NCBI GenBank assembly: GCA_937900965.1
Contig: CALCGJ010000110.1
Span: 1 to 34,062 of the forward strand
DNA length: 34,062 nt
Source: an uncultured Bacteroidota bacterium
GTDB taxonomy: Bacteria > Bacteroidota > Bacteroidia > Bacteroidales > FEN-979
Direction of reading: 5' to 3'
This document shows positions 26,618-34,062 of the stretch, one piece after another; the first letter of the stretch is position 1; each line of letters begins with the position of its first letter. Below the pieces are notes generated by a model that saw only the letters and a list, made by a program, of their open reading frames with translations, was not told the DNA's origin and made no database searches. Made by a program: the position numbers and the translations under genes.

Positions 26618-28420
26618 ATGAAAAGAGAGAAGATAATCATCCGGGCAAGGCGCAGCGCTTTTGTAAAAGCGCTGATTTTTATATCATTTGGTATTCTTGT
26701 TGGATGGATGCTGTTTCACACGCCGGGTTCCACAGTTACTACAGAGGGGCACGACCATGAAAAAGAGACGACTCAACCCGAAATATGGACCTGCTCCATG
26801 CATCCGCAATTCCAGCTTCCTGATCCTGGGAAATGCCCGATCTGTGCAATGGATCTCATTCCACTGATCAAAGGGGGTGAGGTAAGCGACCCGGGAGCGA
26901 TTAAATTATCGGTAGAAGCGCTTGCGCTGGCGAATGTGCATACTTCGGTTGTTGGCAAGGCTAAACCGGTTCGCAAGGTTCGTCTTTACGGTACCATCCA
27001 GCCGGATGAACGGCTTATGCAAAGCCAACCATCACACATTCCAGGCCGGATAGAGCAACTCCTGGTGAATTTTACCGGCGAACAGGTGAAAAAGGGGCAA
27101 CCACTGGCAACGATTTACTCTCCTGAACTTATCAACGCTCAGCAGGATCTGCTGGAAGCAATGAAGATGAAAGATGTTCAGCCTGCTATCCTGGAGGCTG
27201 CACGTGAGCGTCTCAGGCAGTGGAAATTATCCTCAGATCAGATTGCATCTATCGAACAATCGGGAACAGTTACCACCGAATTCCCTGTCCTGGCAGGAAC
27301 CTCGGGGATCGTAATGGGACGCCGGGTAAATGTAGGAGATTATGTGAACCGGGGAACGGTCCTGTTCGATATCACCGACCTATCTAAACTCTGGGTACTG
27401 TTTGATGCCTATGAGCAAGACATTGCCTTCATCAGGATTGGAGATAAGATCACCTATACCTTACAGGCAATGCCCGGGAAGAGATTCGAAGGACGAGTTA
27501 CATTCGTGGATCCTTTTGTTGATCAGATGACTCGTGTTGCCAAAGTGAGGGTAGAGGTGTCGAACAGCAATGGAGCATTGAAACCAGAGATGTTCGTCAC
27601 AGGGCTGATCGAAGCCCGGTTGGATGAATACCGCAATAATATGGTTATCCCCCGATCGGCGGTGTTGTGGACTGGAAAACGTTCGGTTGTATATGTAAAA
27701 CTTCCTGAAGAAGAGGAGCCTGCCTTTAGACTACGAGAGATCACGCTGGGACCAAAGTTGGGAAACAGCTACGTAGTAGTCGACGGGCTGGAAGAGGGGG
27801 AGGAGATTGTAACCGATGGTACCTTCAGCGTGGATGCTGCCGCGCAACTGGAGGGCAAACCCAGCATGATGAATCCGTCAGGAGGGAAAGTCTCCACCGG
27901 GCATGATCATGGTGCCATGATTGCAGAGGGAACCTCCTCAACCATGGAAATGGAATCAGAAAAAGTGAAAGTAGATCAACGGTTCACCAAACAGTTCAAG
28001 AGCGTCTACGATCATTATCTCCAAATGAGCGATGCCTTTGTGGATTCAGATCCCGATAAAGTGACGCAACAATCTGCATACGTTCTTGAAGCTCTGAAAA
28101 AAACAGAAATGAAATACCTGAAAGGTGCGGCTCATGATATCTGGATGAAGCAACTCCCGGCTCTTGAAAAAGCGCTGGACAAGATCAGGAGCAGTGATGA
28201 CCTGGAGGTTCAGCGGGAAGCTTACGCAGGGTTTAACCTGGCATTTTACAAAGTGCTCAAGGCTTTTGGACTGGAGGGAGACACCGCGTATTACCAGTAT
28301 TGCCCGATGGCGCTTGGCGATAAAGGAGCCTACTGGTTCAGCGATCAGAAGGAGATCAGGAATCCCTATTTCGGCGATGCCATGCTGAAGTGCGGAGAAA
28401 CCCGCGAAACGCTTAAATGA
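26618..28420 (+). CDS. cusB: Efflux RND periplasmic adaptor (CusB-like) with heavy-metal-binding domain and C-terminal DUF3347-like domain
   Basis: WTCSMHPQFQLPDPGKCPICAMDLIPL; GRIEQLLVNFTGEQVKKGQPLATIYSPEL; C-term YYQYCPMALGDKGAYWFSDQKEIRNPYFGDAMLKCGE. Confidence 0.93.
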   Translation: MKREKIIIRARRSAFVKALIFISFGILVGWMLFHTPGSTVTTEGHDHEKETTQPEIWTCSMHPQFQLPDPGKCPICAMDLIPLIKGGEVSDPGAIKLSVEALALANVHTSVVGKAKPVRKVRLYGTIQPDERLMQSQPSHIPGRIEQLLVNFTGEQVKKGQPLATIYSPELINAQQDLLEAMKMKDVQPAILEAARERLRQWKLSSDQIASIEQSGTVTTEFPVLAGTSGIVMGRRVNVGDYVNRGTVLFDITDLSKLWVLFDAYEQDIAFIRIGDKITYTLQAMPGKRFEGRVTFVDPFVDQMTRVAKVRVEVSNSNGALKPEMFVTGLIEARLDEYRNNMVIPRSAVLWTGKRSVVYVKLPEEEEPAFRLREITLGPKLGNSYVVVDGLEEGEEIVTDGTFSVDAAAQLEGKPSMMNPSGGKVSTGHDHGAMIAEGTSSTMEMESEKVKVDQRFTKQFKSVYDHYLQMSDAFVDSDPDKVTQQSAYVLEALKKTEMKYLKGAAHDIWMKQLPALEKALDKIRSSDDLEVQREAYAGFNLAFYKVLKAFGLEGDTAYYQYCPMALGDKGAYWFSDQKEIRNPYFGDAMLKCGETRETLK

Positions 28421-28453
28421 CGATGGACGAAAGACGAAGGACGAAGGACGAAA
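28419..28453 (+). repeat. Heptanucleotide array GACGAWR (5 units) starting inside the cusB stop codon
   Basis: GACGATG GACGAAA GACGAAG GACGAAG GACGAAA; same unit family as 25003-25065. Confidence 0.92.
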
Positions 28454-28457
28454 GTAC

Positions 28458-28477
28458 AGCCGCAATTCATTGCGGCT
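28458..28477. other. 8-bp hairpin AGCCGCAA-TTCA-TTGCGGCT
   Basis: Perfect stem with a TTCA loop between cusB and the HMA gene. Confidence 0.7.
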
Positions 28478-28530
28478 CCTCAATGAGAATTATCAATTAT
28501 CAATTAATATTAATCTTTAAAATCAAAACA

Positions 28531-28917
28531 ATGAAAACAAAATCAATGATGCTGGTAGTAGCAATGCTGTTTATCGGTATGACCACCCTGTTTGCCAATG
28601 ATGGGAAAACAGAGGAAATCAAAGTGTACGGGAATTGCGGCATGTGTAAAACCCGGATTGAGAAAGCAGCCAAAACTGTTGAAGGGGTAACCAAAGCTAC
28701 ATGGGATGACACGGAAAAGGTTCTGACCGTGACATTTGATGACACCAAGGCCACTGTCCTGAAGATTGAAGAAGCAGTTGCAAAAGTAGGTCATGATACC
28801 GACCACGTGAAGGCTGATGATAAAGTCTACGCAAAATTACACGGATGCTGCAAATATGATCGTCCTGTCTCCGGGGAGAAAAAGGAGATGGAAGGACATG
28901 AAGGTCACGATCATTGA
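28531..28917 (+). CDS. Exported heavy-metal-associated (HMA) domain protein with His-rich C-terminus
   Basis: Signal peptide MKTKSMMLVVAMLFIGMTTLFA; VYGNCGMCKTRIEKA (GxCxxC); EGHEGHDH tail. Listed start 28417 lies in the repeat and is unlikely. Confidence 0.9.
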   Translation: MKTKSMMLVVAMLFIGMTTLFANDGKTEEIKVYGNCGMCKTRIEKAAKTVEGVTKATWDDTEKVLTVTFDDTKATVLKIEEAVAKVGHDTDHVKADDKVYAKLHGCCKYDRPVSGEKKEMEGHEGHDH

Positions 28918-29034
28918 TTATTCCATGAATCTGCTGACATACTGCACTTTCCCTGATCACGGATGTTCTGTTCCTGCCGGCTTCGATCTTTGGACCTGGC
29001 TGGCAGGAATAGGTTATCCTGGTTGTTTAAGTAG

Positions 29035-29223
29035 TTGAATTCAGAAGATAAAATAGGTATCATGCTGCCTTGCAATGTGATTGTTCAGGAAACTGCCGAT
29101 GGTACCATTGAAGTAGCGGCCGTCGATCCGGTTGCCTCCATGATGGCTGTGCAAAACCAGGCACTTGCCGGCATTGCTGTGGAAATAAAAGAAAAACTCG
29201 AACGGGTGATCGCATCTTTGTAG
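29035..29223 (+). pseudogene. Truncated DUF302 domain protein (C-terminal ~60 aa only)
   Basis: SEDKIGIMLPCNVIVQETADGTIEVAAVDPVASMMAVQNQALAGIAVEIKEKLERVIASL matches the C-terminal half of DUF302 proteins; an in-frame TAG lies directly upstream (29032-29034). Confidence 0.75.
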
Positions 29224-29272
29224 ATCAGTGAAAATACAATGAGTATCCCCTCTTCCTAAAAAGTAATTAGTT

Positions 29273-31540
29273 ATGAAACATCATAAAATTCCTGTAAATC
29301 AGTCGCATAGTATATATTACTGCCCCATGCACTGCGAAGGTGATAAAACATACGACAAACCAGGCGATTGCCCTGAATGTGGGATGCACCTGAAAAAAGA
29401 GGAAACGCAGTCAACGGGAGGAGGAGGAAAGGCACTGTATACCTGTCCCATGCATCCGGAAATAAAACAGGACCATCCGGGGAGTTGCCCAAAATGTGGA
29501 ATGGATCTGGTGCCGGAAAAAGCAGGAGATACAAGTGATGAGGAAAAAGCCTACAAAAGAATGGCAAAACGATTCTGGATCGCACTGGCATTGAGCATCC
29601 CGGTGTTTATTATCGCCATGTCGGAATTTCTCCCGTTCATGCATCTCGATGCGGTTGCCTATCAAAAAGTGTGGAACTGGGTGCAATTCATCCTGGCAAC
29701 ACCCGTCCTGTTTTATTCAAGTTGGGAGTTCTTTAAGCGTGGATGGAGCTCTATACGACGATGGGCCCCCAATATGTGGACATTGATTTCCATTGGCGTT
29801 GGGGCGGCATATCTGTTTAGTGTCTTCGGGCTTTTATTTCCAGAGCTGTTCCCACCCCAGTTTAAAGATTCTCAGGGAAACGTGCATCTGTACTTTGAAG
29901 CAGCAGCTGTTATCCTCACACTGGTATTGCTGGGCCAGGTACTTGAACTTAAGGCACACAGCAAAACAAATTCTGCTATCAAAGCGCTGCTTGGCCTTGT
30001 ACCACCAGTAGCCAGGATTGTTCGCAACGGAGAGGAACAGGAGATACCCCTTGAAGAGGTTCAGGTGGGAGATCTGCTAAGAGTGAAGCCGGGCGAAAAG
30101 ATTCCCGTAGATGGGATGATCTCGGAAGGTACTGCAATCATCGATGAAAGCATGATTACCGGAGAACCCATTCCGGCTGATAAATCAATCGGTGATAAAG
30201 TTACCGGGGGCACGATTAATAGCAAGACATCTTTCATCATGAAGGCAGAAAAAGTCGGTTCCGACACCCTGCTTTCACAAATTATTGAGATGGTTAACAA
30301 AGCTAGTCGTTCACGGGCGCCTATCCAGAAGCTGGCCGATGTGGTGGCGAAATATTTCGTCCAGATTGTGATCGGTATAGCCTTGATAACTTTTGCTATA
30401 TGGGCTCTTTGGGGGCCAGAGCCAGCTTTCGTATATGCATTTGTCAATGCAGTTTCGGTGTTGATTATTGCCTGCCCATGCGCGTTAGGTTTGGCAACAC
30501 CTATGTCCATCATGGTAGGCACGGGACGTGGGGCCCAATCGGGTGTTCTGGTGAAAGATGCCCGAGCTATTGAAGAGATGAACAAGGTGGATACCCTGAT
30601 TATTGATAAAACCGGAACAATTACTGAAGGTAAACCTGCTTTAAAATCGTTTACTTCATTTGGAGAATTCTCTGATGATGATATACTCCGCCTGGCAGCT
30701 TCTGTTGATTCTTTCAGCGAACACCCTGTTGCTGAAGCAATAGTGAGGGGCGCCAAAGAGAAAGGAGTTGTGCTGGAAACAATAGAAAATTTTGAATCAG
30801 TAACAGGGAAAGGAGTTCAGGCTGTTTATAAAGGGAAGAAGGTTGGTCTGGGGAACTCCCGGTTGAAGGACGACTTTGGTGCAGATCTTGAAAAAGAAAA
30901 GGAGAATAAGGTGAAGGCATGGCAGCTTACAGGACAAACAGTGATGTATTTGATGGTAGAGAAAAATGTGGAGGGGATTATCAGTGTGGCCGACACCATC
31001 AAACCAACTTCAGCAACGGCAATTAAAGCGCTCCAAAAGTTGGGTATGAAAGTATACATGCTTACCGGCGACAATGAATTTACTGCCAAAACAGTTGCCG
31101 GGGAGTTACACCTGGATGGATACCAGGCTGATTGCCTGCCCGAGGATAAATATAAAAAAGTGAAAGAGCTTCAGGAAATGGGTCACATCGTGGCAATGGC
31201 TGGCGATGGCATCAACGATGCACCGGCTCTTGAACAGGCAAATGTTGGGATTGCCATGGGAACCGGTACCGATATTGCCATGCAAAGCGCTGAGATCACC
31301 CTTGTTAAGGGCGACCTTAACGGCATTGTCCGTGCCAGGGAATTGAGTATTAAAGTAATGAGGAATATCAAGCAGAATCTCTTTTTTGCTTTTGTATATA
31401 ATGCATTAGGAGTTCCGGTTGCCGCTGGGATCCTGTTCCCCTTCTTTGGAATTTTACTTAGCCCGATTATCGCGGCTGCCGCTATGAGTTTCAGTTCTGT
31501 TTCGGTTATCTCAAATGCGTTGCGGCTACGGAAGATGTAA
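29273..31540 (+). CDS. copA: Copper-translocating P1B-type ATPase with two N-terminal heavy-metal-binding (YCPMH...CPxCGM) domains
   Basis: YYCPMHCEGDKTYDKPGDCPECGMHL, YTCPMHPEIKQDHPGSCPKCGMDLVP, ACPCALGLATP, DKTGTITEGKP, MLTGDNEFTAKTVA, MAGDGINDAPAL. Confidence 0.95.
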   Translation: MKHHKIPVNQSHSIYYCPMHCEGDKTYDKPGDCPECGMHLKKEETQSTGGGGKALYTCPMHPEIKQDHPGSCPKCGMDLVPEKAGDTSDEEKAYKRMAKRFWIALALSIPVFIIAMSEFLPFMHLDAVAYQKVWNWVQFILATPVLFYSSWEFFKRGWSSIRRWAPNMWTLISIGVGAAYLFSVFGLLFPELFPPQFKDSQGNVHLYFEAAAVILTLVLLGQVLELKAHSKTNSAIKALLGLVPPVARIVRNGEEQEIPLEEVQVGDLLRVKPGEKIPVDGMISEGTAIIDESMITGEPIPADKSIGDKVTGGTINSKTSFIMKAEKVGSDTLLSQIIEMVNKASRSRAPIQKLADVVAKYFVQIVIGIALITFAIWALWGPEPAFVYAFVNAVSVLIIACPCALGLATPMSIMVGTGRGAQSGVLVKDARAIEEMNKVDTLIIDKTGTITEGKPALKSFTSFGEFSDDDILRLAASVDSFSEHPVAEAIVRGAKEKGVVLETIENFESVTGKGVQAVYKGKKVGLGNSRLKDDFGADLEKEKENKVKAWQLTGQTVMYLMVEKNVEGIISVADTIKPTSATAIKALQKLGMKVYMLTGDNEFTAKTVAGELHLDGYQADCLPEDKYKKVKELQEMGHIVAMAGDGINDAPALEQANVGIAMGTGTDIAMQSAEITLVKGDLNGIVRARELSIKVMRNIKQNLFFAFVYNALGVPVAAGILFPFFGILLSPIIAAAAMSFSSVSVISNALRLRKM

Positions 31541-31564
31541 CTCGTAGACCTTTTAATTTTTGTT

Positions 31565-31780
31565 ATGATGAAAAACAAGTTAAAGCTGATTTCAGTAATA
31601 ACGTGTCCTTCTTGTGGATCCGAAAAAGAGGAAACCATGCCAGTTGACTCATGTCAGTTTTTTTATGAGTGTGAATCGTGCCATGTTGTCGTAAAACCTA
31701 AATCTGGTGATTGTTGTGTCTATTGTTCTTATGGATCGGTAAAATGCCCTTCGATACAACTCAGGGAGAATTGTTGTTAA
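31565..31780 (+). CDS. GDCCVxC domain-containing protein (Cys form)
   Basis: ITCPSCGSEKEETMPVDSCQFFYECESC...KSGDCCVYCSYGSVKCPSIQ. Confidence 0.85.
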   Translation: MMKNKLKLISVITCPSCGSEKEETMPVDSCQFFYECESCHVVVKPKSGDCCVYCSYGSVKCPSIQLRENCC

Positions 31781-31838
31781 TTTATTTCTTTCAGTGATCT
31801 TCCTTTCAGCAATAAAACACAGTTACTAAAGAAAATAA

Positions 31839-32192
31839 TCAAAATGTCAGCGTGGTATCACTATCCAGTGTCCACTGAACCAGCTCTTTCATGGTACTGA
31901 GTTCAGTGCCGTCAATGAGTTTGAGCTCTTTGATGCCACGGGCTTCGGCACAGGAACCACAGATTTTCACCTTCCCACCCTTTAAGATTACAGAACGAAT
32001 CATCCGCTCAATATTATAGTACCCCTGGGGAGTATTCTGATTGGGTAAGGCAGCAGTAGCCGCGTCGGCCATCAGGAAAACGCGTACTTCTGATGCTCCA
32101 TCTTCTTTCTGGATTGTCATGGCCATCCTGAGTGCATTGTAAGCTTTTTCGGTGCCGTAAGGGGCATCGTTGATGATGAAGAGTATTTTCAT
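31839..32192 (-). CDS. DsrE/DsrF-like family protein (cytoplasmic)
   Basis: MKILFIINDAPYGTEKAYNALRMAMT...VRVFLMADA...GGKVKICGSCAEARGI. Confidence 0.85.
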   Translation of the reverse strand: MKILFIINDAPYGTEKAYNALRMAMTIQKEDGASEVRVFLMADAATAALPNQNTPQGYYNIERMIRSVILKGGKVKICGSCAEARGIKELKLIDGTELSTMKELVQWTLDSDTTLTF

Positions 32193-32225
32193 ACAAGTGG
32201 GATCTTATTAATATTTTACCGGGAT

Positions 32226-32645
32226 CTAAAAGGTGATGATTTTATTGCTCCACATAATCATTTCATACATATCCTGCATGGTTGATAACGGACACATATC
32301 GGACCCCTCTTTTTCCCGGATAGTCAGACAAGTCCCGCAAGCAAATATTTTTCCTCCATTGTTTACAAACCGCTTTATCTGGTCTGTAACGTTGAATTTG
32401 TCACTATCGAGCGATTCAGCTTCAACCCCTTTAGCCAATAAAAAAACGTTCACCGAATCTCCCTCATCCAGGGCAAAATTGCCAAACCGGAAGGCATTCC
32501 ATACCGTCTCAGCATCGTTTGAATATATAACCATCCCGATTTTCATCTTATGGTCGTTTTTTGCATCCTTATTGGATTGGTTGTAGTTTTGGCTTATCGA
32601 ATAAAGAGGGATAATCAACATCAGGATAATGAAGATTCTTTTCAT
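32226..32645 (-). CDS. Exported DsrE-like protein
   Basis: Signal-like MKRIFIILMLIIPLYSISQ followed by a DsrE-like fold pattern: IGMVIYSNDAETVWNAFRFGNFAL...VFLLAKGVEAE...NNGGKIFACGTCLTIRE. Confidence 0.8.
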   Translation of the reverse strand: MKRIFIILMLIIPLYSISQNYNQSNKDAKNDHKMKIGMVIYSNDAETVWNAFRFGNFALDEGDSVNVFLLAKGVEAESLDSDKFNVTDQIKRFVNNGGKIFACGTCLTIREKEGSDMCPLSTMQDMYEMIMWSNKIITF

Positions 32646-32691
32646 ATCGCAATCATTTAATAATGAGGTTTATAAACTATTTGAGTGTTTG

Positions 32692-33357
32692 TCATTTTAT
32701 TTGTAAATTTACTTTTCTTTCAAAATAATTTCCTGTCATTCCTTCTTGTGCATTACCTTTGATACTTTCACCTTTAGTCAACATTACCTGCAATTGTATT
32801 TCAGCATCCTTTGCATTACTTAATGGCTGAATAGTCATCGATAAACTTGTAATATCGGCATCTTCATATCCGGGCAGTTTATCACCTACCAGACGACAAG
32901 ATATTGGCAGATTTACATCCCAACCGGGAGCAAACTTTGAAAGTGAATTTGTTCCGATGGTTGTCGGGTCAATATAGAGCCAGGCATTGCGGTATGGGAT
33001 GGGAATGATATTGTCTTTTTTTCTTCCGATTACCGTGAGTACTGTTTTCTGTTCCAATCTCTTTACTTCAATTAAAAAGGTTCCGTCTGGTTGTTTAAAT
33101 GATTTTTTGGTATCCTTGTCAAGAATGTCAATAATGATTTTTTCATCGTCTTTCCACTGTCCGTTGTTGTCATGACAGGTAAGGCAATTCTTTGCATTAC
33201 TCAAAATGCCTACCGCTGGCGGATAAGCATAAGCAATTCCGTTGCTGTTTTTGTTTTCACGAAATTCGGGATGAAACAGGTTTTCTATCCCGATAAGTTG
33301 ACTGACAGCAGCATAGATCATCAAAACTGCCGTGAGAATGATTGCTTTTGTTTTCAT
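32692..33357 (-). CDS. Exported protein with a single CxxCH heme-binding motif
   Basis: N-terminal hydrophobic anchor; SNAKNCLTCHDNNGQW. Confidence 0.75.
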   Translation of the reverse strand: MKTKAIILTAVLMIYAAVSQLIGIENLFHPEFRENKNSNGIAYAYPPAVGILSNAKNCLTCHDNNGQWKDDEKIIIDILDKDTKKSFKQPDGTFLIEVKRLEQKTVLTVIGRKKDNIIPIPYRNAWLYIDPTTIGTNSLSKFAPGWDVNLPISCRLVGDKLPGYEDADITSLSMTIQPLSNAKDAEIQLQVMLTKGESIKGNAQEGMTGNYFERKVNLQIK

Positions 33358-33411
33358 TTTTTTATCGTCAGTGTTTATCGTGCTGACTCCGCACTTTCAA
33401 AACCAATGTTG

Positions 33412-34062
33412 TCAGAAGTATCTAAAGAACCAATGTTTTTCAAACCATACTTTCGACCAGTGCCAGAGATAACCAGGCTTTTTCATTTTCACAACCGGCA
33501 ATGGTGATCCGTAGAAATTACCTCCGGCATAACCTGCTTTTCCATCACCCATTTCTAAAAAGCATTGTCCTTCACCGTTGAATGTTTTGTCCCGGTTTTT
33601 ATCGGGATTATCGGTTATCTTTTGAGCAATATTATGAGCTACTGTTTCAGCCTGGTAATGTGCAAAGACTCCTGCTTTAGGTAATGGTTTACCCATTTCC
33701 AATGGAATAGATGTAATGTCGCCAATGGCATAAACATTTGGAAACTGTGTTTCCATTGTGTTACGGTCGGGTTCTATCCATCCAGACTTTCCAATTAAAT
33801 TTGTTTTGCTGATTACTGCCGGGCATTGATGCTTGGGAGTAAACGTTAGTAAATCGTATTCAGCTGTTTTGCCATTCGTGAAAGTCATCGTTTTTTCTGT
33901 TGCTGCTGTGAGTTGATGTTCGGGGAAAAACGTTATGCCTTTCATCTCTACCATTTGTCTCACCGCTCCTGATAATTCTTTTCCGGCCACTCCCATGGGC
34001 CCCTGTTCGGGTGTATAAAGTGATATCTCAGTGGTGTTGCTCAATCCTTTTTTCCGGATAAA
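33412..34062 (-). CDS. FAD/NAD(P)-binding oxidoreductase, sulfide:quinone oxidoreductase-like (5' end beyond the window)
   Basis: FPNVYAIGDITSIPLEMGKPLPKAGVFAHYQAETVAHNIAQ, GQCFLEMGDGKAGYAGGNFYGSPLP; the frame stays open to the window edge. Confidence 0.8.
   Translation of the reverse strand, partial: FIRKKGLSNTTEISLYTPEQGPMGVAGKELSGAVRQMVEMKGITFFPEHQLTAATEKTMTFTNGKTAEYDLLTFTPKHQCPAVISKTNLIGKSGWIEPDRNTMETQFPNVYAIGDITSIPLEMGKPLPKAGVFAHYQAETVAHNIAQKITDNPDKNRDKTFNGEGQCFLEMGDGKAGYAGGNFYGSPLPVVKMKKPGYLWHWSKVWFEKHWFFRYF

Noticed and set aside
28817-29038. 73-aa ORF bridging the HMA gene and DUF302 remnant
   Set aside because: Out of frame with the HMA gene, no recognisable domain; did not supply the missing DUF302 N-terminus.
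30061-30756. 231-aa minus-strand ORF inside copA
   Set aside because: Antisense of conserved P-type ATPase core motifs.
31781-31838. Possible terminator between GDCCVxC and the DsrE gene
   Set aside because: Only a weak TTTCTTT/AAAGAAA pairing with a long loop; not enough support.

Overview
The window is a Bacteroidetes/Bacteroidales-type chromosomal segment, judged from TAnnTTTG promoter motifs, a T9SS sorting domain and family content. The left part is mostly housekeeping: DUF1599, DoxX/BT_3928-like, OppB-type permease, tpiA, prmA, a 1498-aa exported protein of unknown function, plsY, dnaN, csp, maeB (on -), a KamA-family radical SAM enzyme and a T9SS cargo protein (on -). From about 20.5 kb there is a copper/heavy-metal island: HYC_CC_PP-like protein, CusA, CusC, CusB with DUF3347, HMA protein, a truncated DUF302, a CopA-type ATPase and a GDCCVxC protein. 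A divergent sulfur/redox block follows: two DsrE proteins, a CxxCH protein and a partial SQR-like flavoprotein. The most unusual layer is the repeats. (i) A palindromic element that can fold as a three-way junction sits in frame inside prmA, and a second element with the same architecture lies between kamA and the T9SS gene. (ii) A four-helix-bundle (S23/IVP) gene lies between inverted arrays of ~9-10-nt units; one array supplies its stop codon and starts at the stop codon of the upstream gene. (iii) Several 7-nt arrays with different consensus sequences fill stop-to-start gaps or are translated into a protein tail. No rRNA, tRNA or CRISPR array was recognised. All family calls come from motif recognition by eye; no database search was run.
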